NCBI RefSeq assembly: GCF_000802305.1
Contig: NZ_JTDK01000006.1
Location: 1-64,000 of the forward strand
Length of the DNA: 64,000 bases
Direction of reading: 5' to 3'
Source: Microbacterium mangrovi
GTDB taxonomy: Bacteria > Actinomycetota > Actinomycetes > Actinomycetales > Microbacteriaceae
The position numbers were made by a program, and so were the translations under genes. The notes under the pieces are model-generated. The model was not told the origin of the DNA. It worked only from the letters and a program-made list of their open reading frames with translations, and did not search any database. This document shows positions 41,876 through 50,938 of the stretch, piece after piece (within the stretch, counting starts at the first letter, position 1; each line of letters begins with the position of its first letter).

Positions 41876-44436
41876 CAGAGTTCGCCCAGCTCGATCTCGC
41901 GCACCGCGGTGGTCTCACCCGGCACGAATTCGATGGCGACGATCCGGCCGACGGCCTTGAGGTCGCCCTCGGCGGCGGTCAGCGCGTCCAGGTGCGGCGT
42001 CTCGATCACGATGCGCTCGACCGGGGTCTTCTGCGACACCTTCGCCTCGGTCTTCGCGCGGCGGATGCCGATGAGCGCCTCGCCGACCGCCTGCAGCACG
42101 AGCGGGTCGCCGCCATCCTGCTCGGGCGCCACCGGCCAGGGCGCGGTGTGGACCGAGCCCTCCTCGAACCAGGACCAGGCCTCCTCGGTCGCGAACGCGA
42201 GGATCGGGGCGAGAAGGCGCAGCAGCACAGACAGGGCGGTGCGCAGCGCGAGGGCCGCGGACGGCTGCCCCACGTCGGACTGGTTGTAGGCGCGCTCCTT
42301 GACCAGCTCCAGGTAGTCGTCGCAGAACGTCCAGAAGAACGACTCGGTGATCTCCAGGGCACGCGCGTGGTCGTAGGCCTCGAAGGCGCGGGTCGCGTCG
42401 CGCACCACCTGGTGGAGACCGGCCAGCATCGAGGCATCCAGCGCGTGCGTGATCTCGGCGCCCTCCGGAACGGGGAACGACAGCACGAACTTCGCCGCGT
42501 TGAGCACCTTGATCGCGAGGCGGCGTCCGATCTTCACCTGCGTCGGGTTCTGCGGATCGAACGCGGCGTCTGCACCCAGCCGGCTCGATGCCGCCCAGTA
42601 GCGCACCGCGTCGGTGCCGTGCTGGGCGAGGATGTCCGCCGGCGTGACCACGTTGCCCTTGGACTTGGACATCTTCTTGCGGTCCGGGTCGACGATGAAG
42701 CCGGAGATCGAGGCGTCCGTCCACGGCGCGCGGCCGTCTTCGAGGAGCGAGCGCAGCATCGTCGAGAACAGCCACGTGCGGATGATGTCCTGGCCCTGCG
42801 GGCGCAGGTCGAACGGGGCGACGAGGTTCCACAGCTCGTCGTCGCGCTGCCATCCGCCGGCCAGCTGCGGAGTCAGCGACGACGTCGCCCAGGTGTCGAA
42901 GATGTCCTTCTCCGCCTCGAAACCGCCCGGGACGCCGCGCTGCTCTTCGCGGTAGCCGACCGGAACGTCGGTGGTCGGGTCCAGCGGCAGCTGGCCGACG
43001 TCCGGCACGATCACGCGGTCGTAGTCGCGTTCGCCGTTCTCGTCCAGGCCGTACCAGAGCGGGATGGGCACCCCGAAGAAGCGCTGACGGGAGACCAGCC
43101 AGTCGCCGGTGAGGCCGTTCGTCCAGTTCTCGTAGCGCACGCGCATGAAGTCGGGATGCCACGACATCTGCTGCCCGAACGAGATGAGCCGGTCGCGCAG
43201 CTCTTCGTCGCGGGCGCCGTTTCGCAGATACCACTGGCGCGTCGAGACGATCTCGAGCGGGCGGTCGCCCTTCTCGAAGAACTTCACCGCGTGGCTGAAG
43301 GGCTTGGAGACGGCGATGAGCTCGCCCGACTCGCCGAGCAGCTCCACGATGCGCTTCTTGGCGCTGAACACCGTCTTGCCGGCGAGCTCCGCGTAGTGGG
43401 CGCGGGCCTGCTCGGTGACGATCGCGTCGGGGGCGTCCGCCAGCACGCGTCCGTCCTTGCCGAGGATCGTGCGGTTGGGCAGGTCGAGTTCGCGCCACCA
43501 GATGATGTCGGTCACGTCGCCGAACGTGCAGATCATCGCGATGCCGGAGCCCTTGTCGATCTGGGCGAGCGGGTGCGCGAGCACCGGCACCTCGACGTCG
43601 AACAGCGGAGTACGCACGGTCGTGCCGAACAGGGCCTTGTAGCGGTCGTCGTCGGGGTGGGCGACCAGGGCGACGCAGGCCGGGAGCAGCTCGGGGCGCG
43701 TCGTCTGGATGTGCACGTCGCCGGAGCCGTCGGTCTTGTGGAACGCGACCTCGTGGTAGCTCGCCTGCTGCTCGCGATCCTCGAGCTCGGCCTGGGCGAT
43801 CGCGGAGCGGAAGTCGACGTCCCAGAGGGTCGGGGCCAGCGACTGGTACGCCTCGCCCCGCTCCAGGTTGCGCAGGAACGCCAGCTGGCTGGTGCGGATC
43901 GTATCGTCCGAGATGGTGCGGTACGTCTGCGTCCAGTCCACCGAGAGGCCGAGCTGGCGGAAGAGGTCCTCGAAGTGCTTCTCGTCCTCGATCGTCAGAC
44001 TCTCGCACAGCGCGATGAAGTTGCGCCGGCTGATCGGCACCTGGTCGGCCGCCTTGCTGGACTTGTTGTCACCGCCCGCGAACGGCGGGGTGAAATCCGG
44101 GTCGTAGGGAAGGCTCGGGTCGCAGCGCACGCCGTAGTAGTTCTGCACGCGGCGCTCGGTGGGCAGGCCGTTGTCGTCCCAGCCCATCGGGTAGAACACG
44201 GTCTTGCCGCGCATGCGCTCGAACCGGACCTTGAGGTCGGTGTGCGTGTAGCTGAAGACGTGCCCGATGTGCAGGCTGCCGGAGGCGGTCGGCGGCGGGG
44301 TGTCGACTGAGAAGACTCCGGCACGGCCGACCTCGGCGGCCCGGACGCGGTCGAACAGGTATGTTCCGTTCGCACGCCACGCGGCATCCCACTTCTGCTC
44401 GAGGCCTTCGAGAGCCGGCTTGTCGGGAATGGTCAT
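41875..44436 (-). CDS. valS: valyl-tRNA synthetase
   Basis: An 853-residue class Ia synthetase. HIGH is HIGH at 56-59 (SGSLHIGHVFS) and KMSKS near 587 (KKMSKSKGN), with a CP1 editing domain between and an anticodon-binding domain after about 650. It charges tRNA-Val and edits Thr-tRNA-Val. The size is close to the actinobacterial form, with a shortened C-terminal coiled coil. AGGAGACACC precedes the ATG. The 59-base leader from the TAGACT promoter contains no T-box. Confidence 0.96.
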   Translation of the reverse strand: MTIPDKPALEGLEQKWDAAWRANGTYLFDRVRAAEVGRAGVFSVDTPPPTASGSLHIGHVFSYTHTDLKVRFERMRGKTVFYPMGWDDNGLPTERRVQNYYGVRCDPSLPYDPDFTPPFAGGDNKSSKAADQVPISRRNFIALCESLTIEDEKHFEDLFRQLGLSVDWTQTYRTISDDTIRTSQLAFLRNLERGEAYQSLAPTLWDVDFRSAIAQAELEDREQQASYHEVAFHKTDGSGDVHIQTTRPELLPACVALVAHPDDDRYKALFGTTVRTPLFDVEVPVLAHPLAQIDKGSGIAMICTFGDVTDIIWWRELDLPNRTILGKDGRVLADAPDAIVTEQARAHYAELAGKTVFSAKKRIVELLGESGELIAVSKPFSHAVKFFEKGDRPLEIVSTRQWYLRNGARDEELRDRLISFGQQMSWHPDFMRVRYENWTNGLTGDWLVSRQRFFGVPIPLWYGLDENGERDYDRVIVPDVGQLPLDPTTDVPVGYREEQRGVPGGFEAEKDIFDTWATSSLTPQLAGGWQRDDELWNLVAPFDLRPQGQDIIRTWLFSTMLRSLLEDGRAPWTDASISGFIVDPDRKKMSKSKGNVVTPADILAQHGTDAVRYWAASSRLGADAAFDPQNPTQVKIGRRLAIKVLNAAKFVLSFPVPEGAEITHALDASMLAGLHQVVRDATRAFEAYDHARALEITESFFWTFCDDYLELVKERAYNQSDVGQPSAALALRTALSVLLRLLAPILAFATEEAWSWFEEGSVHTAPWPVAPEQDGGDPLVLQAVGEALIGIRRAKTEAKVSQKTPVERIVIETPHLDALTAAEGDLKAVGRIVAIEFVPGETTAVREIELGEL

Positions 44437-44501
44437 AGGTGTCTCCTCGAGCGAATATGTGCGGCACCGTGTGAGCGTGCCTGAGTGTGGGATGCCGCGA
44501 C

Positions 44502-44507
44502 AGTCTA
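44502..44507 (-). promoter_or_regulatory. -10 element of valS (TAGACT)
   Basis: TAGACT on the minus strand, with a leader of about 59 bases to the ATG. The rest of 44437-44601 is mixed GC-rich sequence with no gene. Confidence 0.45.
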
Positions 44508-44601
44508 TCGGAGCGGCAGGGGCGCCTGCTGACCCGGCCCGGGCGTCGGGGAGTCGCCTGCAGGCGCGAATGTCGTCGGGTGAGCGACGGACGGAGACGG
44601 A

Positions 44602-45537
44602 TCAGCGGGCGCCGGGGTCCGCGGGGGCCGGCGGGGAGGCGGGCTCGGCCGGGACCGGCGGGGACTCGGAAGAGTCGGGGCGGCGGCGCGCGGGGAGGGC
44701 GCGCCGCACCGCGGACGTGGCCGTGCGGCCGGCGTTCGTGGCCGATCGGCCCACCTGGGTGGCGGCGCCTCCGGCGCGTCGGACGACCGCGACGGCGCGG
44801 TGCTCGAGGCGGAGGGCATCCGGCCCGGGTTCGAGTTCGGCGCGGAGGATCAGCGGCGGCGGCCCGAACGCGCGGCGCGAGCTGGCGACCACGCGCCGTG
44901 CCAGCACGTTGTTGCCCACGCCGCCGACCACTGCGCCGATGCCGAAGGGGAGCGCCTTGCCCACCCAGGAGGCTCCGGCGCGCGCGGCGAAGTGCTTGAT
45001 GAACGTCGACTTCAGCTTGTCGACCGCGGGTCCGACCGCCGCCTTCGGGAGGGTCTGCGTGATGACCTCGCCCCAGTACACGGAGCGTGAGGGCCCGGTG
45101 CCGCGGGCCTGACCGCCGAACTGACCGAGCAGTGCGACCCCCTCGGATCCGAGCATGAGCGTCAGCACCAGCGCGCGGGCGCGGTCGGGATCGTCGACGT
45201 GGATGCCGTGCAGCTCGGCGAGCGACTGCGCGAACAGCGCGGTCGACTCCATGAACCCGACCGTCTCCGCCCCGCTGAGGGCGAGCGTCATGCCCGTCGT
45301 GATGCCCGGGATGACGGCCGTCGCCCCCACGGCCGCCCCGCCGCTGGTGACGGCTGCCAGGTAGCGGCGTTCGAGGATCACCGCGAGCTGCGCGGGAGAG
45401 GCATCCGGATGCCGCAGCCGCACGCTGCGCAGATGGGCGACGACGGCGGGACGCTGCACGGCGAGGACCTTCTCGAGCGAGCGTTCGAGAAGGGTCGGAT
45501 CGGTGGGTGCAGCAGCGGGCTGCGGTGCGCGCGCCAT
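44602..45537 (-). CDS. hypothetical protein with hydrophobic core segments, 311 aa
   Basis: A 311-residue protein. After a soluble N-terminal helix pair (20-75), a long hydrophobic Gly/Ala-rich stretch (about 70-130, with GGAAVGATAVIPGITTG) looks like two close membrane or hairpin segments; a further one is at 205-225 (LPFGIGAVVGGVGNNV). The last 70 residues are a disordered Arg/Ala/Pro/Ser tail. The pattern weakly resembles the EcsC family, but I cannot confirm it. The ATG at 45537 has GGGGGC upstream; the in-frame ATG at 45552 is possible. It stands between ValRS and an MFS gene, and its role is unknown. Confidence 0.6.
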   Translation of the reverse strand: MARAPQPAAAPTDPTLLERSLEKVLAVQRPAVVAHLRSVRLRHPDASPAQLAVILERRYLAAVTSGGAAVGATAVIPGITTGMTLALSGAETVGFMESTALFAQSLAELHGIHVDDPDRARALVLTLMLGSEGVALLGQFGGQARGTGPSRSVYWGEVITQTLPKAAVGPAVDKLKSTFIKHFAARAGASWVGKALPFGIGAVVGGVGNNVLARRVVASSRRAFGPPPLILRAELEPGPDALRLEHRAVAVVRRAGGAATQVGRSATNAGRTATSAVRRALPARRRPDSSESPPVPAEPASPPAPADPGAR

Positions 45538-45567
45538 GCCCCCATTGTGCATGCTGGTTCTGGATGC

Positions 45568-46782
45568 CTACCTGCGAGCTGTCCGCAAGGATCCCGCGCA
45601 CAGGAACGCGGCCGCCATGAGGGCCACGACCACCCAGAGCGTGTTCAGCAGGCCGAACCGGGCGGCGAGCATCCCGATCGCGGGAGGACCGGCGAGGTTG
45701 GCGAGGTACGCGACCGTGGCGACGACGCTCACCCGCGCGACCGGATTCGGACCGCTCTCGGCGGCGGCCGACATCCCCAGCGGGAACCCCATGGACACCC
45801 CGATCGCCCACAGCACGACACCGGCGAGCACCAGCCAGGGATTGCCGCCGATGATGAACAGGACGACGCCGAGCACGCCGAGGGCGGTCGTCACCCGGGT
45901 GGTCCGCACCCGTCCGAGGCGATCGACCACGGGGCCGCCGAAGATCCGCGCCGCCGCCTCCGCGACGGCGAAGACGGTGAAGAACAGGGCGGCGATGGTG
46001 GCCGTCTGCCCGTGGTCGTCGTGGACCGACAGCGTCATCCAGCTGTTCGCGCTGCCTTCGGCGAGCTCCACGCCGAGCATCACGACGCCGATCAGCAGCA
46101 GGCGCCAGTCCAGCCAGCCGCGGGCCCAGGCGGCGAGCCTCTGCAGCCGCGTGCGGTCTTCGCCGGCATCCTCGTGGCGGATGCCGGGCGCGATGAAGGT
46201 CGCGAGCACGATGCCGGCCACCGCGACGAGGACCGCCTCGCCGAGGAACTGGGCCGAGGGCGAGATGCCGACGGCCGCGCAGAGGGCGCCGATCCCGGCG
46301 CCGACCGCTGCCCCGACCGACCAGCCGCCGTGCATGAGCGGCATCAGGGTGCGCTGCGCTGCGCTCTCGACCGCGGCGCCCTCGACGTTGATCAGCACGT
46401 CGAGGGTGCCGATGCCGTACCCGACGATGATGAACGCGATCGTCGTGCCCGGGATCGACCCGGCGGCCACCGCGATCCCCATGACGGCCAGGGCGATGGC
46501 GGCGATGAGGAGCGCTGCGCCGACCGCCCGGCGACTGCGCAGAGCGTGCAGCAGGGGAGTCGAGGTGAGCAGTCCCACGATCGACCCGACGGTCACGGAG
46601 CCGAGGATGAGCCCGAGCGTTCCGGTGTCGGTGTGCAGCTCGGACATCACCGCGGGCAGGCGCGGGCCCCAGGATGCCACCGTGATGCCGCCGAGCGCGA
46701 AGGCGGCGATGACCGCGTTGCGCCAGCGGGTGACCGTGCGCGCCTCGAACTCGGTGGCGACGGCTGCTGCGGCGTCGGACAT
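45568..46782 (-). CDS. MFS transporter, FucP/YbjJ-like
   Basis: A 404-residue transporter of 12 predicted helices. The first loops (WGPRLPAVMSEL, TSTPLLHALRSRRAV) resemble the YbjJ/fucose-permease-like MFS group; substrate unknown. It has GAAGAGGTCC just before the ATG and its own intergenic region (46783-46891) on the 5' side. It is separated from the upstream-lying gene at 45537 by 30 bases and transcribed in the same direction, so the two may form one unit. Confidence 0.82.
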   Translation of the reverse strand: MSDAAAAVATEFEARTVTRWRNAVIAAFALGGITVASWGPRLPAVMSELHTDTGTLGLILGSVTVGSIVGLLTSTPLLHALRSRRAVGAALLIAAIALAVMGIAVAAGSIPGTTIAFIIVGYGIGTLDVLINVEGAAVESAAQRTLMPLMHGGWSVGAAVGAGIGALCAAVGISPSAQFLGEAVLVAVAGIVLATFIAPGIRHEDAGEDRTRLQRLAAWARGWLDWRLLLIGVVMLGVELAEGSANSWMTLSVHDDHGQTATIAALFFTVFAVAEAAARIFGGPVVDRLGRVRTTRVTTALGVLGVVLFIIGGNPWLVLAGVVLWAIGVSMGFPLGMSAAAESGPNPVARVSVVATVAYLANLAGPPAIGMLAARFGLLNTLWVVVALMAAAFLCAGSLRTARR

Positions 46783-46891
46783 GCGGACGGACCTCTTCGT
46801 TCAAAACCGAGTGCCATTAGGGATTGATGTCGATTGTCGCACGGCGCGTACGGCAGGGCAAGGGATGCGGCACTGCGCGATGGGGCGAGAG

Positions 46892-47551
46892 TCAGTCCCG
46901 GACGTCGATGCCCAGCGCGACCGCGAGGTCCGCGGCGAGCAGCTCCACCTGGCGGGTCGCGAGAGTCGCACCGCGCAGACCCGCCGGCGAGGTGAACGAG
47001 AGGGCGTCCAGACCGCGCAGGTCGAGGTGTTCCGCACGCAGGTCCCGCGTGTCGACCTCGTCGGCGCGGCATCCCTCGAACCGCACGCGCGACAGCGTGG
47101 CGCCCGGCAGGTCGAGGGTGCCGATCGCGCAGTCGACGAACACGACGTCGGCGGCCGTCGCACCGGCGAGGGTCAGGTAGTCGACGCGGATGCCGCGCAG
47201 CTCGACCGAAGCGAGCTCGGCGCGCCCGAAGTCCAGTGCACCCACGCGTCCGCCGACCGAGCGGACGTTGCGCCACGTGCCCCGGGTCGCGACCACCTCC
47301 GCGGCGCGGAGCCCGGCGAGCTCGACGTCTGCGAGGCGCGCAAGGGTCAGATCGAGTCGATCCACCCCGGTGGCATCGAGCACGCACTCGGTGAGCAACG
47401 TCCGGGAGGCGTCCTGCTCCTCGTCCAGGCGACCGATCTGCGCCTGCGAGATCTCGGCCCCCGGACCCTGGAACGAGACCTCGTCGAGGTCGTCCGGAAG
47501 ATCGGGCGCCGACACCCGCGGCGCGGCGGGGCCGGCGGCCGCGCGCGCCAT
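46892..47551 (-). CDS. pentapeptide-repeat-like protein, 219 aa
   Basis: A 219-residue protein with irregular pentapeptide-like A-x-L-x-x steps (RLDLTLARLADVELAGL, LDFGRAELASVELRGI, LDLPGATLSRVRF, LDLRGLDAL) that should form a right-handed beta helix of about 6-8 coils. The N-terminus (1-50) is Pro/Ala-rich. No signal peptide. Proteins of this type include DNA mimics that protect gyrase, but that role is not shown here. The ATG overlaps the stop of the MHS transporter gene by one base (TGATG), so it is probably the second gene of that unit. Confidence 0.75.
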   Translation of the reverse strand: MARAAAGPAAPRVSAPDLPDDLDEVSFQGPGAEISQAQIGRLDEEQDASRTLLTECVLDATGVDRLDLTLARLADVELAGLRAAEVVATRGTWRNVRSVGGRVGALDFGRAELASVELRGIRVDYLTLAGATAADVVFVDCAIGTLDLPGATLSRVRFEGCRADEVDTRDLRAEHLDLRGLDALSFTSPAGLRGATLATRQVELLAADLAVALGIDVRD

Positions 47552-48885
47552 CAGTCCGGCACGCCGATCGGCGTGAACGTGTCCGACTCGGGCACGCGCT
47601 TCCAGCCGGAGGCGAGGTAGGCACACACCAGGGTGAGCACCGACAGGATCGCGAGAACCAGTGCCGGGTGCCACCACGCGTAGGAGGTCACCTGGCCGAG
47701 CTCGAGCGTGACGAGCGGGATGAAGCCGGACAACGTCGCCGCGACGGCGTACGCGATCGACAGCGCCGAATAGCGGAAGTGGTCGGGGAACAGATCGTTC
47801 ATGAGTCCGCCCAGCGCGGCCCAGGATGCCGTGGGCAGGATGCCGCCGACGACCATCATCCCGACGAGCACGCCGAACGACGCGCTCGGCAGCAGCCAGT
47901 ACATCGGGAACGCGATGAGGAGGGTGCCGAGGGCTCCCCACATCACGACCTTCGCCGAGCCGATCCGGTTGGCCCAGGCGCCGAACAGGGGGATCGTCAC
48001 GAACTGCACGAGGGCGCCGATCGTCGTCGCGGTGAGCAGTTGCGTGTAGTCGTAGTGCAGGTGGTCGGCGCCGTAGTTCATCGTGTACGTGTTCATCAGC
48101 GAGTAGGAGCCGATGCCGAGGAGGGCGGCGCCGACGGCGACGATGAACTCCGCCGGGGCGCCCCGGAAGACCTCGAGGAACGGCACCTTGTCGCGGCGCT
48201 TCTCCGCGACGAGGCGCGTGAAGACCGGGGTCTCGTCGATCGACCAGCGCAGGTACAGCGACACGAGCAGCAGCGGGACGGCCAGGAGGAACGGGATGCG
48301 CCATCCCCAGGCGGCGATCGTCTCGGCCGACATCGCGCGGGCCATGACGAGGAAGACGACGGCGGTGAGCGTCGAGCCGACCGGAGAGCCGAGCTGCGGG
48401 ATGGCGGCGTAGAACGCGCGCTTGAGGCGCCCGGAGTTCTCGGTCGCGAGGAGGATGGAACCGCCCCACTCGCCGCCGAGCGACAGGCCCTGCACGACGC
48501 GCAGCAGCACGAGCGCGACGGCACCGAACCAGCCCGCCTGCGCATAGGTGGGAAGGCAGCCGATGAGCGCGGTCGCGACGCCCATGATCGCGACCGTCCA
48601 CAGCAGCGTCGCCCGGCGTCCGAGGCGGTCGCCCATGTGGCCGAACGCGATGGCGCCGAGCGGACGCACCACGAACGCGACGGCGATCGTGGCGAACGAG
48701 GCCATCGTCGCGCCGAACTGCCCGAGCGGCTCGAAGAACGCCGGGCCGGCGAAGAACGCCGAGAAGTACGCGAAGACGTAGAAGTCGAACGATTCGAGCG
48801 ACGTGCCGACCATCGACGCCCAGGCGACACGACGGGTGGGCAGGGCGTTCGGGGCGACAGCGGGTGTTGCGGTGGTCACGGGCAT
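47551..48885 (-). CDS. MHS-family MFS transporter (ShiA/KgtP type)
   Basis: A 444-residue metabolite:H+ symporter-like protein with 12 helices. The loop 2-3 motif GHMGDRLGRR and LRVVQGLSLGGEWGGS near helix 4 are characteristic of the MHS group (shikimate, alpha-ketoglutarate, proline/betaine). The substrate cannot be predicted. Its start is 62 bases from the ptsI stop on the same strand, so it may have its own promoter. The pentapeptide-like gene is translationally coupled to it. Confidence 0.88.
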   Translation of the reverse strand: MPVTTATPAVAPNALPTRRVAWASMVGTSLESFDFYVFAYFSAFFAGPAFFEPLGQFGATMASFATIAVAFVVRPLGAIAFGHMGDRLGRRATLLWTVAIMGVATALIGCLPTYAQAGWFGAVALVLLRVVQGLSLGGEWGGSILLATENSGRLKRAFYAAIPQLGSPVGSTLTAVVFLVMARAMSAETIAAWGWRIPFLLAVPLLLVSLYLRWSIDETPVFTRLVAEKRRDKVPFLEVFRGAPAEFIVAVGAALLGIGSYSLMNTYTMNYGADHLHYDYTQLLTATTIGALVQFVTIPLFGAWANRIGSAKVVMWGALGTLLIAFPMYWLLPSASFGVLVGMMVVGGILPTASWAALGGLMNDLFPDHFRYSALSIAYAVAATLSGFIPLVTLELGQVTSYAWWHPALVLAILSVLTLVCAYLASGWKRVPESDTFTPIGVPD

Positions 48886-48948
48886 CCATCCTGCCAGTTT
48901 CCTGAGAGGGCGGGGGCCGAATCCGACACCCGGTCCAGAAAACCCCGG

Positions 48949-50637
48949 TCAGAGGATCTCGAGAAGCTCCGGGGATGCCGCCGCGCGCACCGCGTCGCGG
49001 GCCTCGGTCGCCGTCGCCGCCCCCCGGGCGGCCGCCGCGAGCTGCTGGCAGTCCAGCTGCGTGTGCGCAGCCAGGGCCACCCGCACGGCGGGCACTTTGC
49101 CGGGCGCCATCGACAGGCTCGAGACGCCGAGACCGACCAGGACGAGGGCGAGAAGCGGATCGCCGGCCGACTCGCCGCACACCCCGAGCGGCTTGCCGGC
49201 CTGTCGCGCACCGATGCCGGCGGCCGCGATGACGTCCAGGACGGCGGGCTGCCACGGGTCGAGCAGATCCGACAGCTCGCCCTGCATCCGGTCGGCGGCC
49301 ATCGTGTACTGGGCGAGGTCGTTGGTGCCGAGGCTGCCGAAGTCGACGGCGCCGAGCACATGGGACGCGCGCAGCGCGGCGCCCGGGACCTCGATCATCA
49401 CCCCGGCCTTCGGCAGGCCGTTCTCGTACACGCGGCGGGCGAACCATGCGGCCTCTTCGACGGTGGCGACCATCGGCGCCATGACCCGCACGTCCGCTCC
49501 GGTGAGCTTCGCGGCCGCGGCGAGGGCCTCCAGCTGGGCGTCCAGCAGCTCCGGGCGCTCGGCCGACAGTCGCAGGCCGCGCCGGCCGAGCGCCGGGTTC
49601 TCCTCGGGGCCGAGGTCGGCGAACTTGAGGGGTTTGTCGGCGCCGGCATCCAGCGTGCGCACGACGACGCGGCGGCCGCCGAACGGCTCGAACACGCGAC
49701 GGTAGATCTCGGTCTGCTCGGCGACCGTCGGGGCGGTCTCGGACGAGAGGAACACGAACTCGGTGCGGAACAGGCCGACGCCCTCGAGGTCCTGAGGGCC
49801 GGCGAGCTCGGCATCCTCCACGCCGCCGATGTTGGCCAGCAGCGCGATGGCGAGTCCGTCCTTGGTGCGTCCGGGTCCGCTCGCGGCGGCGAGCGCAGTG
49901 GCGCGGCGTTCCCGGCGGGCGTGCTGGGCCGCGATGAGGGCGGGATCGGGGTCGATGACCACCTCGCCGGTGTCGCCGTCGAGGGAGATGTGGGTGCCGG
50001 GTGCGATGCCGGTCGCGCCGTGCAGCTGGACGACGGCGGGGATGCCCATCTGCGCCGCGAGGATGGCGGTGTGGCTGGTGCGGCCGCCGGCCTGGGTGAC
50101 GATGCCGACGACGAGTGACCGGTCGAGGGTCGCGGTCTCGGCCGGGGCGAGGTCTTCGGCCACGAGGACGCTCGGCTGCGTGAAGTCCGGCACGCCCGGG
50201 GTGGGGACGCCGAGCACCGCCGCGACGGCACGGGCCCCCACGTCCCGGAGGTCGGCGACCCGCTCGGCGAAATAGCCGCCGAGCGCCTCGAACTTGACGA
50301 CGAACTCCTCGACGGCGGCCGTGATCGCGGTCGCCGGGCCGACGCCGGCGTGCACCGACGCGACGGCGGCCTTCAGCAGCGACTTGTCCCGGGCGATCAT
50401 CGCGGTCGCCTTGAGGATCGTCTGGGCGGTGTCGTTCACCCGTTCGACCTTCGCGTCGAGCGAGGCCGCCACGTCGGCGAAGGCCTGCGCGACGGCGGCC
50501 GCCGCGGCATCCGGGTCGGCCGGTGCCGGCTCGTTCGCCGGCGGCCGGACCGGCGGTGCGACCTGCACCACCGGTCCGTAAGCCGTGCCCGGGCTGACGC
50601 CGATTCCCTGCTGGATCTCGCCGGACGTCTCGGTCAT
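48949..50637 (-). CDS. ptsI: PTS enzyme I (phosphoenolpyruvate-protein phosphotransferase)
   Basis: A 562-residue EI. The phosphorylated His189 lies in GGRTSHTA, the N-terminal HPr-binding domain precedes it, and the PEP-binding barrel has FRTEFVFL, the NDLAQYT block and the active-site Cys in VCGESAGDP. It passes the PEP phosphate to HPr. It is the last gene of the fructose operon, one base after the ptsH stop. Confidence 0.96.
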   Translation of the reverse strand: MTETSGEIQQGIGVSPGTAYGPVVQVAPPVRPPANEPAPADPDAAAAAVAQAFADVAASLDAKVERVNDTAQTILKATAMIARDKSLLKAAVASVHAGVGPATAITAAVEEFVVKFEALGGYFAERVADLRDVGARAVAAVLGVPTPGVPDFTQPSVLVAEDLAPAETATLDRSLVVGIVTQAGGRTSHTAILAAQMGIPAVVQLHGATGIAPGTHISLDGDTGEVVIDPDPALIAAQHARRERRATALAAASGPGRTKDGLAIALLANIGGVEDAELAGPQDLEGVGLFRTEFVFLSSETAPTVAEQTEIYRRVFEPFGGRRVVVRTLDAGADKPLKFADLGPEENPALGRRGLRLSAERPELLDAQLEALAAAAKLTGADVRVMAPMVATVEEAAWFARRVYENGLPKAGVMIEVPGAALRASHVLGAVDFGSLGTNDLAQYTMAADRMQGELSDLLDPWQPAVLDVIAAAGIGARQAGKPLGVCGESAGDPLLALVLVGLGVSSLSMAPGKVPAVRVALAAHTQLDCQQLAAAARGAATATEARDAVRAAASPELLEIL

Positions 50638-50638
50638 G

Positions 50639-50908
50639 TCACTCGGCGTCCAGGTCGGTGGCCAGGAGCGCGACGAGCTTGTCCAGGACCGCGTCGGCGT
50701 CGTCGCCGGATGCCGTGAGCACGACCTCCTCGCCGTGGGTGGCGCCGAGCGCCATCACGCCGAGGATGCTGGTGGCGTCGACGGCATCCTGGCCCGGGCG
50801 GCCGATCTCGACGTCGAGGCCGGAATCGGCGGCCGCTTCGACGAACAGCGACGCGGGGCGGGCGTGCAGGCCGACGGACGAGGCGATGGTGACGGTACGG
50901 GTTGCCAT
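50639..50908 (-). CDS. ptsH: phosphocarrier protein HPr
   Basis: An 89-residue HPr with the active His15 (GLHARPA) and a regulatory-type Ser48 (DATSILGVM). HPr kinase is rare in actinobacteria, so Ser48 may not be phosphorylated. It accepts phosphate from EI and gives it to EIIA domains. GAAGGAGAACACC precedes the ATG. It sits between fruA and ptsI, which are also on this strand. Confidence 0.97.
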   Translation of the reverse strand: MATRTVTIASSVGLHARPASLFVEAAADSGLDVEIGRPGQDAVDATSILGVMALGATHGEEVVLTASGDDADAVLDKLVALLATDLDAE

Positions 50909-50938
50909 GGTGTTCTCCTTCGAAGGGGCGGACGGATG

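Noticed and set aside
41875..44601. T-box before valS
   Set aside because: The leader from the TAGACT promoter is only about 59 bases and lacks the AGGGTGGTACCGCG core.
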